DNA of 45,797 nucleotides, from NCBI RefSeq assembly GCF_020539525.1, contig NZ_JACDXX010000021.1, positions 1 to 45,797 on the forward strand, in the 5' to 3' direction. The notes under the pieces were generated by a model, which was not told the origin of the DNA, ran no database searches, and was given only the letters and a program-made list of their open reading frames with translations. Both the position numbers and the translations under genes were made by a program. The stretch comes from Pseudogemmobacter faecipullorum. Lineage in GTDB: Bacteria > Pseudomonadota > Alphaproteobacteria > Rhodobacterales > Rhodobacteraceae. Shown in pieces: positions 34,033-43,100 of the stretch (the stretch's first letter is position 1; each line of letters begins with the position of its first letter).

Positions 34033-35313
34033 ATGGAGTTGAGATACCTTTATTCCAATCTGGAAAGGAGCCAGAGCTGCGTCGTCGTGGGGGCGGGACC
34101 GGCCGGCCTGATGCTCGGACTCCTTCTGGCCCGATCCGGGGTCGACGTAACGGTCATCGAGAAGCACCAGGACTTCCTGCGCGATTTTCGTGGAGATACC
34201 ATCCATCCTTCGACACTCGAAGCAATGCACGAGCTTGGCTATCTCGACGAACTTCTCACGCTTCCCCATCAGAAAGCCTATCAGCTCCACGCTGAGATCG
34301 AAGGACGCAAGGTCACGATCGCAGACTTCTCCAAACTGCCGACGCGCGCCAAGTTCATCGCGTTCATGCCCCAATGGGATTTCCTGAATTTTCTGGCACG
34401 GAAGGCAGCGGGATTTCCGCGCTTCCGCTTGCTGATGTCGACCGAGATAACGTCGCTCCGTTGGGAAGCAGGTCGAGTTGTCGGCGTGAATGCTCGCCAG
34501 AGCGACCGCAATCTGGTTCTTGATGCCGATCTCGTAATCGGTGCCGACGGACGCAATTCCGCCACCCGCAAGGCTGCGGGACTTGAGTTTCAGAGCTTTG
34601 GCACGGCCACAGATATTCTATGGATGAAGGTCTCGAAAAAGGCCGGCGATCCCCAGCAAGCGATGAGCCATGCCGGCCCGCGACAGGGGCTGGTTCTGAT
34701 CGACCGAGGCGACTACTGGCAGTGCGGCTACGTCATCACCAAGGGGACCGTCGACGCGCTGAAGGACGGCGGAATTGGTGCGCTTTGCGCAAGGATCGCT
34801 GAGGTCGCACCTTTGCCTGCGGACCGCTTCAAGGAGATCCGCTCTTGGGATGACGTGCATCTGCTGAGCGTTCGGATCGACCGCCTGAAGACGTGGTGGA
34901 AACCCGGCCTGTTGTTTATCGGGGATGCCGCACACGCCATGTCGCTGATTGGCGGCGTTGGTGTGAACCTCGCTATTCAGGACGCTATAGCGACGGCCAA
35001 CCTACTGGCTGAAGCCTTGCGCGAAGGACGAATGAAAACGCGCTTGCTGGAGGCCGTGCAGCGCCGACGCGCCTTTCCAACCAGAGCGACCCAAAAACTA
35101 CAACTGATGATGCGCAGCCGAAAGCGTGCGGGTGAGGCAGACAGCGCACGAAGTCCGAAGCCTCCTCTCTTCATGCGCCTGATTGCCCGGTCGCCACTGT
35201 TGCCCCGGCTGACCGGCCGCCTCATCGGACTTGGCTTTCGTCCCGAGCATGTTCGCACACAGCTAGTCGATTGGTCCTGTTCGCTCAGGAAGTCTGCGGC
35301 TCCGCCCCGATAA
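34033..35313 (+). CDS. FAD-dependent monooxygenase (UbiH/PHBH group)
   Basis: A 426-residue flavoprotein. CVVVGAGPAGLMLGLLLARS is the dinucleotide fold, LVIGADGRNSATRKAAG the DG motif, and GLLFIGDAAHAMSLIGGVG the GD motif. The fold hydroxylates aromatic or related compounds, and some members inactivate drugs; the substrate is unknown. AGGAGG ends only 1 base before the ATG at 34033, so an in-frame TTG at 34039 (7 bases away) could be the true start. It is the last cargo gene before the tRNA. Confidence 0.85.
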   Translation: MELRYLYSNLERSQSCVVVGAGPAGLMLGLLLARSGVDVTVIEKHQDFLRDFRGDTIHPSTLEAMHELGYLDELLTLPHQKAYQLHAEIEGRKVTIADFSKLPTRAKFIAFMPQWDFLNFLARKAAGFPRFRLLMSTEITSLRWEAGRVVGVNARQSDRNLVLDADLVIGADGRNSATRKAAGLEFQSFGTATDILWMKVSKKAGDPQQAMSHAGPRQGLVLIDRGDYWQCGYVITKGTVDALKDGGIGALCARIAEVAPLPADRFKEIRSWDDVHLLSVRIDRLKTWWKPGLLFIGDAAHAMSLIGGVGVNLAIQDAIATANLLAEALREGRMKTRLLEAVQRRRAFPTRATQKLQLMMRSRKRAGEADSARSPKPPLFMRLIARSPLLPRLTGRLIGLGFRPEHVRTQLVDWSCSLRKSAAPPR

Positions 35314-35496
35314 AACTATGGAGCAGGTGCTTGACCTAGGCACCTTGGCCGATGTCACCTTCACCGTAGAGACTAGCTTGCGAGAAAGGGATTATCGTTC
35401 GCTGGTGAATTTCCCGCTGACATTCTCGCCATCCGCCGCAGCACGGGAGATTCTCTGCCCGTTTCGAAGAACCAGCAATCAACGATTAGGGGAGAA

Positions 35497-35573
35497 TGGC
35501 GCACCCATCAGGATTCGAACCTGAGGCCTCCACCTTCGGAGGGTGGCGCTCTATCCAGCTGAGCTATGGGTGC
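35497..35573 (-). tRNA. tRNA-Arg (anticodon CCG)
   Basis: A complete 77-nt cloverleaf on the minus strand: acceptor GCACCCA/TGGGTGC, D arm, anticodon arm CCACC-CTCCGAA-GGTGG (anticodon CCG), variable loop, T arm TCAGG-TTCGAAT-CCTGA and an encoded CCA. It reads the CGG codon. Its anticodon arm (plus-strand CCTTCGGAGGG at 35533-35543) equals the right island junction (35699-35709), so it is probably linked to how the element integrates. Whether it is expressed is unknown; no clear promoter lies upstream. Confidence 0.93.
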
Positions 35574-35576
35574 CTA

Positions 35577-35608
35577 CTGCTTACGCAGTGCTTACGCGGT
35601 TTTCGAGC
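35577..35608 (+). repeat. Right TGCTTACG repeat pair (probable integrase arm sites)
   Basis: TGCTTACG occurs at 35578-35585 and 35589-35596, 11 bp apart, followed by CGGTTTTCGAGC, matching the left copy at 8920-8952. It lies between the tRNA and the right junction. The rest of 35609-35698 is AT-rich and holds no gene I can support. Confidence 0.6.
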
Positions 35609-35698
35609 GAGTGTTAACCCCAAAAATCGAAGCCCGCAAGTTACTGTTTTACTTCTACTTTTTTACTCACTCGTTCACATTGCCGGACTTGACATCCG

Positions 35699-35709
35699 CC
35701 TTCGGAGGG
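35699..35709. other. Right island junction (attR-like core)
   Basis: CCTTCGGAGGG here is identical to the tRNA-Arg anticodon-arm segment at 35533-35543. The left junction has CTCGAGAGGG (8783-8792). The shared GAGGG marks the likely crossover region. Confidence 0.7.
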
Positions 35710-36791
35710 CAGGGGTCTCCTCGAAAAGCGCCATTGCCGAGACCCGGGGCGGTGCCTGGGCACTTGCCCGCCGTGGAGGAGGCGTGATCCCGGAAGGCGG
35801 GTTGCTCTCTCAGCTCGGCCCGATGCCGGTGAGCGCGCTGCGGATTGAAGCTCCGGTCGCCGACGGTCTGACCCGCCTCGGACTGCACAAGATCGCCGAC
35901 CTGACCGCTGTGCCCCGGGCACCACTGGCGCGCCGGTTCGGCGCGGAACTTCTTCGCCGTCTGGATCAGGCGCTCGGGACCCAGGCTGAACCCGTCGCTG
36001 CCGAGGCGGATGCCCTGCATTTCGGGGTGCGGATGACCCTGCCCGAGCCGATCGGGCTCACAGCCGATGTCATGGGGGTGCTCGACCGGCTGTTGATCCG
36101 GCTTTGCGACAAGCTGGCATCGGCCCAGATGGGGGCCCGGGCTGTCCGGCTGGAACTCATGCGCGTAGATCGTTCGGCTGCCGTGGTTAACGTCGGTATA
36201 GCTCGCGCAATGCGCGACCCGGTCCGGATCTCGGCCCTGTTCCTCAAGGGGGTGGATGAGGTGGATTCCGGCTTCGGGATCGACGGGCTGCGCCTCACCG
36301 CCACGGTGACCGAATCGCTGGCTCCCGAGCAGATCGGCAACGCGCAGGCGCGGGCCGAAGATGAGCTTTCTGACTTGATCTCGCGGATCGGCAATCGGCT
36401 GGGCTTCGATGCGGTGCAGCGTTTCCTTCCGGCAAGCAGCCGCATTCCAGAACGCAGCTTCCTGACCGTCCCGGCCGCCTATGCGGCAACAGAAGCGTTT
36501 CCGGCAAAGCGGCGCCCCCGCCGTCCCATCACTCTCTTTCCGGCGGAAGTCCTAGCTCAGGTCTCTGGTAGTCCGCCCGCCCGGTTCAGCTGGCGGCGGA
36601 TGGGTTTCACCACCCTGCGGGCACATGGCCCGGAGCGGATCACCCCCGAATGGTGGTTTGACGACCCCGCCTGGCGTTCTGGCGTCCGCGACTATTGGCG
36701 GATCGAAACCAATGAGGGGCCCCGGCTTTGGCTCTTTCGCACCCCACAGTCGGGAGCTCGGGACTGGTATGCGCAGGGGGTATTCCTGTGA
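35710..36791 (+). pseudogene. imuB: imuB, 3' fragment
   Basis: The last 360 codons of ImuB, from RAGVSSKSAIAETRGGAWAL to RDWYAQGVFL. It includes the little-finger-like part and the C-terminal region that in ImuB contacts ImuA and DnaE2 (ARFSWRRMGFTTLRAHGPERI; PEWWFDDPAWRSG). It has no start codon of its own at the break; an upstream open frame runs through the tRNA and is not a real start. The TGA at 36789-36791 overlaps the dnaE2 GTG. No further stops are present, so decay has hardly begun. Confidence 0.92.
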
Positions 36792-39700
36792 TTCCTCACG
36801 CCGAGCTTTGCGTGACCTCGAACTTCACCTTTTTGCGCGGTGCTTCGCATCCCGAGGAGCTGGTAAAGCGGGCGGCCGAGCTTGGCCTCACGGCCATAGC
36901 CATCACCGACCGGAACTCGGTCGCCGGTGTGGTACGGGCGTTTTCGGCGCTGAAGGAACTGTCGCGGGTTGCGGAGGAAGCGGGGCAGGGATCGCCTTTG
37001 CCCCGGCTGATCCCAGGAGCGCGGCTCATGCTGACCGACAGCAAGGTGGAATGGGTGGCGCTGCCCACCGATCTGGCGGCCTGGTCACGGCTGACGCGGC
37101 TCTTGTCACTCGGCAAGCGGCGCGCCGAAAAGGGCAGCTGCCATATCGGCCTCGCCGATCTCGAGGAATGGGGTAGGGGGATGGTGCTGATCGCTCTGCC
37201 GCCCGATCCGCTGGAAGCGACCGGCTTCGAGCGGGATCTGCGTAGGATCGCCGCTCGCTTTGCCGGCCAGTGCTTCCTTGGTGCTGCACCCCGCTATGAC
37301 GGGCAGGATCAGGAGCGGCTTGATCGTTTGGCCGAGATTTCGCAGGCGACCGGCCTGCCCAAAGTCGCTGTAGGCGATGTTCTGATGCACCGCTCGAACC
37401 GGCGGCCGCTCGCAGATGTCCTGACCTGCATCCGCGAGGGCTGCACCATCGACAGCATTGGCGACCGGAGGCTTGCCAATGGCGAGCACCGCCTCAAATC
37501 CGGCGAGGAACTCGCCCGTATCTTTCACCGTTATCCGGCTGCCCTGCGCCGGACCGTCGAGATCGCTGATCGCTGTGCCTTCCGCATGGACCAGTTGCGA
37601 TACCAATACCCCGACGAGGCCCGGGACGGGGAGCCTGCTCAGTCCCGGCTTGAGCGACTGGCACGCGAAGGGCTGCATTGGCGCTATCCGGGCGGGCCGC
37701 CGCCAAAAATCGTCTCTCGTGTCGAGAAGGAGCTGCACCTGATCGCCGAGGTCGAATACGCCCCCTATTTCCTGACCGTCTACGACATCGTCAGTTTCGC
37801 GCGCTCGAAAGGCATCCTCTGTCAGGGCCGGGGATCGGCCGCGAACTCCGTCGTCTGCTACCTCTTGGGCATCACCGAGGTTCCGCCCGAGAGCATCACC
37901 CTGATCTTCGAGCGCTTCATTTCGAAAGAACGCGGCGAGCCGCCGGATATCGACGTGGATTTCGAACACGAGCGCCGCGAAGAGGTGATCCAGTGGATCT
38001 ATGAGCGCTATACCCGCGAGCGCGCCGGCCTGACCGCTGTGGTGATCCATTTCCGCTCCCGCGCCGCGATCCGTGAGGTAGGCAAAGTCATGGGGCTTTC
38101 GCAGGACGTGATCGCCCGGCTCGCGGGGCAGATCTGGGGCTGGTCCTCCTCGGCACCCGGCGAGGACCGCTTGCGCGAGGCAGGCCTCAGCCCCGAGGAC
38201 AACCGTGTGGCCCTGGCCGTGAAGCTGATCGGCGAGATCATCGGCTTCCCTCGGCATTTGTCGCAGCATGTCGGCGGCTTTGTCATCACCCAAGGACGGC
38301 TCGACGAGCTCTGCCCCATCGAGAACGCCGCGATGGAGGACCGCACTGTTATCGAATGGGATAAGGACGATATCGACGCGCTTGGCCTGTTGAAGGTGGA
38401 TATCCTCGCGCTTGGCATGCTGACAGCAATCCGCAAGGCCTTTGGCCTGATAGAGGATCACAGGGACGAGCAGCTGACGCTGGCAAACATCCCGCCCGAG
38501 GACGGCCGGGTCTATGACATGCTCTGCAAGGCAGATGCGATCGGGGTGTTTCAGGTCGAAAGCCGGGCGCAGCTCAACTTCCTGCCCCGGATGAAGCCTC
38601 GGAGATTCTACGATCTGGTTTGCGAGGTGGCCATCGTTCGCCCCGGGCCGATCCAGGGTGGCATGGTCCATCCGTTCATCAATCGTCGGCAGGGTAGGGA
38701 GAAGGTCGAGGATCTGGGTCCCGCCATGATGGAGGTGCTGGGCCGCACCTATGGCGTGCCGCTCTTCCAGGAGCAGGCGATGCAGATCGCCGTGGTCGCG
38801 GCAGGCTTCACGCCCGCCGAGGCCGACCGGCTGCGCCGATCGCTCGCAACTTTCAAGCGCATGGGCACCATCGGCGGTTTCCGGGATCGCTTTGTCGGTG
38901 GCATGCTGGAGCGCGGCTATGACGCGGAGTTCGCGGCGCGCTGCTTTGCCCAGATTGAGGGTTTCGGCAGCTATGGCTTCCCGGAAAGCCATGCCGCCAG
39001 CTTCGCCCGGCTGGTCTATGTCTCGGCCTGGCTGAAACGCCACCATCAGGCGATCTTCACCTGCGCGCTGCTGAATGCGCAGCCGATGGGCTTCTATGCG
39101 CCTGCCCAACTGGTGCGCGATGCGCGGGATCACGGCGTCGAGGTTCGGCCGGTTTCGGTCAATGACTCGGTCTGGGATTGCACCATTGAACCCCGGGCTG
39201 ATGGCTCTCACGCTCTGCGGCTCGGCTTTCGCCAGGTAAAAGGAATGCGCGAGGAGGATGCGATCTGGATCAAGGCCGCGCGCGGCAACGGCTATCCAGA
39301 TGTCGAAAGCGTCTGGCGCCGCGCAGGGCTGCGACCAGACGCACTGGATCGGCTGGCCGAGGCGGATGGCTTTGCCGGCCTTGGCCTCTCCCGGCGAGAT
39401 GCGCTCTGGCAGGCCAAGGCCCTGAAGGCGCGGAAACCGCTGCCGCTGTTCGGACTGGATGGCGAAGGGGGGCATGAACCGCTGGTCGAGCTCCCCCGTA
39501 TGACGCTCGGCCAGGAGATCATAGAAGACTATCTGGCTCTGCGCCTGTCGCTCCGCGCCCATCCTATAGAGATCCTGCGCCCTAACCTGCCGGAATGCCT
39601 GCCAGCGGCGTCAGTCCTTCAGGCGAAGGGCCGGATTCAACTCACAGGCCTGGTCATCACCCGGCAGCGTCCCGGCACGGCCTCTGGTGTGGTCTTCCTC

Positions 39701-40015
39701 ACCCTTGAGGACGAAACTGGCACTGCGAATGTCGTGGTCTGGAAAAAGGTCTATGAGGCGTTCCGCGCCGCTGTGGTCGCCGGGCGGCTATTGCGGGTGA
39801 CCGGCCGGATCGAGCGCGACGGTCAGGTCACCCATCTGATCGCTGAACGCATCGAGGATCTGTCAGCACGGCTTTCCACCATCGGGCACCAGCTGCGGAT
39901 CGGGGCCGAGACGGAGAGGGCAGGGGAGACCGTCAGGCCGACCAGGACGGCGGGGAGGGCGCGGCACCCGAGGGAGCAGGCGAAGAAGCTGTTCTCGAGC
40001 CGGGATTTTCATTGA
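36788..40015 (+). CDS. dnaE2: DnaE2, error-prone DNA polymerase III alpha subunit of the SOS mutasome
   Basis: A 1075-residue polymerase. The PHP domain starts HAELCVTSNFTFLRGASHPE and GLTAIAITDRN follows. The catalytic Asp pair is in PPDIDVDFEHERREEV; FPRHLSQHVGGFVI and GSYGFPESHAASFARLVY are conserved DnaE blocks, and an OB domain (IQLTGLVITRQRPG; VFLTLEDETG) lies near the end. DnaE2 does translesion synthesis with ImuA and ImuB. I chose GTG 36788, overlapping the imuB stop as GTGA. The gene is intact, but the island has cut it off from the SOS promoter at 7166, so expression needs a new promoter. Confidence 0.95.
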   Translation: MIPHAELCVTSNFTFLRGASHPEELVKRAAELGLTAIAITDRNSVAGVVRAFSALKELSRVAEEAGQGSPLPRLIPGARLMLTDSKVEWVALPTDLAAWSRLTRLLSLGKRRAEKGSCHIGLADLEEWGRGMVLIALPPDPLEATGFERDLRRIAARFAGQCFLGAAPRYDGQDQERLDRLAEISQATGLPKVAVGDVLMHRSNRRPLADVLTCIREGCTIDSIGDRRLANGEHRLKSGEELARIFHRYPAALRRTVEIADRCAFRMDQLRYQYPDEARDGEPAQSRLERLAREGLHWRYPGGPPPKIVSRVEKELHLIAEVEYAPYFLTVYDIVSFARSKGILCQGRGSAANSVVCYLLGITEVPPESITLIFERFISKERGEPPDIDVDFEHERREEVIQWIYERYTRERAGLTAVVIHFRSRAAIREVGKVMGLSQDVIARLAGQIWGWSSSAPGEDRLREAGLSPEDNRVALAVKLIGEIIGFPRHLSQHVGGFVITQGRLDELCPIENAAMEDRTVIEWDKDDIDALGLLKVDILALGMLTAIRKAFGLIEDHRDEQLTLANIPPEDGRVYDMLCKADAIGVFQVESRAQLNFLPRMKPRRFYDLVCEVAIVRPGPIQGGMVHPFINRRQGREKVEDLGPAMMEVLGRTYGVPLFQEQAMQIAVVAAGFTPAEADRLRRSLATFKRMGTIGGFRDRFVGGMLERGYDAEFAARCFAQIEGFGSYGFPESHAASFARLVYVSAWLKRHHQAIFTCALLNAQPMGFYAPAQLVRDARDHGVEVRPVSVNDSVWDCTIEPRADGSHALRLGFRQVKGMREEDAIWIKAARGNGYPDVESVWRRAGLRPDALDRLAEADGFAGLGLSRRDALWQAKALKARKPLPLFGLDGEGGHEPLVELPRMTLGQEIIEDYLALRLSLRAHPIEILRPNLPECLPAASVLQAKGRIQLTGLVITRQRPGTASGVVFLTLEDETGTANVVVWKKVYEAFRAAVVAGRLLRVTGRIERDGQVTHLIAERIEDLSARLSTIGHQLRIGAETERAGETVRPTRTAGRARHPREQAKKLFSSRDFH

Positions 40016-40186
40016 AGTCGCGCATCGTGTGCTGGCCATGTTCAGTGAAATGTCCTGAGCCAGAGCGTGCGAGGCATTGCCCTTTTCGGCCCAAAGCTGA
40101 CGCTCGCGCCTACTGGATACCACATGGTAGGGTTCCCCGTAGCAGTCATTCGACAACACTGACCGATCCGGGTTAGACATTGCTCT

Positions 40187-43100
40187 ATGCGCTTCTTCGC
40201 CAACGGTCCCTCTATCCCAGATGATCTTCTGATCGCGCGCGACGCGGGCGATGTCATCTTCTTCTGCGGCGCAGGCGTGTCCCGCCACCGCGCTGGTCTA
40301 CCCGACTTTCTCAAGCTGGGCGGCGATGTCATCGATCTCCTCGGAGCCGGCGAGGAAAGCCTCGCCCGTAAGCTATTCCGCCGGATCAAGGAACTCGATC
40401 CGATCGACGGCGTGGGCGGACTCATTGCCACTGATCGCATCTTCAGCCTGCTCGAACGCGAGTTCGAGCAGCGAGATGTCCGGAATGCCGTCGCGCGCGC
40501 CATCAAGCCCCCGGGCGATCCAGACCTCAGCGCGCACCGGACCCTGATCGACCTGTCCCGGGGCCGCGACGGCACGGTCCGCTTGGTCACCACCAATTTC
40601 GACCTGCTGTTCGAGGCGGCAGCCCCCACCATAGACTGCTCCGGGCCACCGGACCTGCCCAATCCTCGCGGTGCTGGCTTTAGCGGGATTGTGCATCTCC
40701 ACGGACGCGTGAATGCCGAATATTCAGGCCCGGGCGATGAAGAGTTCATTGTCTCCAGCGCCGACTTCGGTCGCGCCTATCTGTCCGACGGCTGGGCGAC
40801 CCATTTTATGCAGTCGCTGCTTACGCGCTTTCAGATTGTCTTCGTCGGCTACGGTGCCGACGATCCGCCTATTCAGTATTTGCTGGAAGCGCTCAATCTC
40901 CACGCCGGCAATCGCAGCCGGCTGTTCGCATTCCAGCCAGGAAGCAATACCGACGATGCCGCGCTTTGGGAGCATCGCGGCGTGCGAGCGATCCCGTTCG
41001 ACAATAGTCAGGGCTATGATCCGCTATGGGATAGTCTTGCGGCTTGGGCCGAGCGTGCGCGCGACGTCGATGGTTGGTACGCCAGTCTACTCGAATCCGC
41101 GTCTACGGGACCCGCTGCACTCGATCCGCATGTGCGCGGCCAAATCGCCCATGTGCTTTCGACCCGAGAGGGCGCCCGGCGCATCAGCACCGCCGACACG
41201 CCACTTCCGGCATCATGGTTGCTGGCGCTCGATCCGCGCCAGCGCTTCGATAAGCCGGCTCCCATCGATCCCTATGGCGAATCCAGCGAGCGGATCGATC
41301 CCTATGAGAGTCTGTCGCTCGACTTTGACACACCGCCGCAGCCGATCGACGAGGACGATGCCCTTCAAAAGCGCCATGTGCCCGAAGGCTCGTGGAGTGC
41401 GTTCGTGCCGACCCGCTTCGATCAGGAGGATGGGCAGGAAGCCGGCTTCGGCGCCTTCTGCGGCGGCCAAGCCAACCTAACCGGTCCGCTCAACACGCGC
41501 CTCGACCACCTCGGCATCTGGTTCCACCGCGTCGCTCATCAGCCTGTTGCCCTGTGGTGGGCGGCGGCACGTGGCCCCCTCCATCCGCGCATCGTCGCGA
41601 TGATCGAAGCCTGGCTCCGTCAGGACCCGAGCCGCTGGCCGGATGACATTCGGCGCGGCTGGCGCTTCCTGTTCGAAAGTTGGTCCGATAGCCGGGTGGA
41701 ACCCAATCAGGGCTATTTCGAGCTTGTCTCGCGGGTCGCACGCGAAGGCTGGTCGGAAGCGCGCGTGCGCGACTATGCGGCGCTGTTCCGGCCCCGGCTG
41801 CGGGTCGACCGCAAGTTCGACGTGCCGCATCCGCTTTCCTGGACCGACAGTAGCCGTCCGAGTCCGTTGGTCTCATATGATGTCGACTATCCGCATCCCT
41901 ACGAGCTGTTGCCGATCCCCGACGAACGGCTCGCTTATGCGGTCACGCGCTTTCGCGAGAACCTCGACCTGGCACGTTCCCTTGAGGCCGAAATATCTGG
42001 CCACGACTATGTCTATATGCAGACGACACGGCCAGACGACGGCGGACCTCCGATCGCCCATGATAGCTATGGCATCACAGGCCCGATCGCGCTGTTCCTC
42101 CAACTGATGGAACGGTTGGTTGACTTTGCGCCCGAGCGTGCACTTAGCGAGATTGCCCAATGGCCCGGAGACGACCACTATATTTTTGGCCGCCTGCGCA
42201 TTTGGGCTGCGAGCAATAGGATCGTCCCGGCAGCGGAAGCGGCGAACATCCTGCTCGGTTTCCCCGACAATTTATTCTGGGGCTCGGAGCATCAGCGCGA
42301 CCTTCTTTATGCGATCCGCGACCGTTGGCCCGACTTCTCGGCCGAAGATCGAGCTCGATTCGAGCAACGCATCCTCACTACGGCTTTCCCTTGGGCGGAG
42401 AGCACCCCCGCTGGCAAGGCGCGCGTCGAGGCTCATCGTCGGCTCGATCGCCTGCATTGGCTGTCCCGCCAGGGACTGGTTTTCTCGTTCGACGTCGAGG
42501 CGGAAATGGCAGCGCTTCGTCCGATAGCGGAAACGTGGTCCGAGCGCTCTGGCGAGGAGGCGGCGAACTCGAATGCGCCGGTCGTCCGCAGCATCGACAC
42601 TGATGCCAACCCGCGCGTGCTTGACCATGTGCCGATTGGTGAGATCCTAGACCGTGCCCGGCAAGCAGGCGAATCTGACTTCTTCGACAATGTCGGGCGC
42701 CGACCATTCATTGGCCTCGCAGAGGAGAAACCCGCCCGCGCGCTCGCAGCCCTCACCGATGCCGCGCGCAAGGGCGACGTCCCGCTCTCCTTCTGGTCTG
42801 CCTTCCTCCATGCCGAGAAGCGCAAGTCCGATCCCGCGCGGCTCGCACGGACAATCGGCGGTCGCCTCGCGTCCTTACAACCGGCCGAACTCAGCACCGT
42901 CGCCTATCCGGTGACCGAATGGCTGCATGGCCTAGGCGAGCGCCTTTTCGTCGAACTCGCAACTGTGCTGGAGCGCTTGTGGGCCCCCTTGATGGCCGCA
43001 CTTCCTTTGCGCAATGACGACCGCAAGCACCGCGTCGACAGTAGTTGGGCGAACGACGCGTTGAACGCGCCGGCCGGCAAGCTCTCCAGCCTGCTCATGC

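Larger units (their letters stand above)
8793..35709. mobile_element. Integrative metal-resistance island inserted in imuB
   Basis: About 26.9 kb separates the two in-frame halves of imuB. The left end has an integrase gene (split by an IS) and the right end a tRNA-Arg and attachment-like sequences. The left junction reads CTCGAGAGGG|ATTACG and the right CTTCGGAGGG|CAGGGG, sharing GAGGG at 8788-8792 and 35705-35709. The cargo is almost wholly copper and zinc/cadmium resistance. Boundaries could be off by a few bases within the shared GAGGG. Because the integrase is broken, the element is probably not mobile by itself now. Confidence 0.88.

Noticed and set aside
35318-35496. Open frame after the FAD monooxygenase
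   Set aside because: It starts five bases after that gene's stop, without a ribosome site, and runs into the tRNA with no recognisable sequence. At most it is a gene remnant.
35496-35709. Possible start of the imuB fragment frame before the island junction
   Set aside because: The frame passes through the tRNA gene and AT-rich att DNA, and the residues there do not resemble ImuB. It is chance read-through.
37106-39562. Open frame of 818 codons antisense to dnaE2
   Set aside because: It lies wholly within dnaE2, shows no domain and has no sensible start signal.
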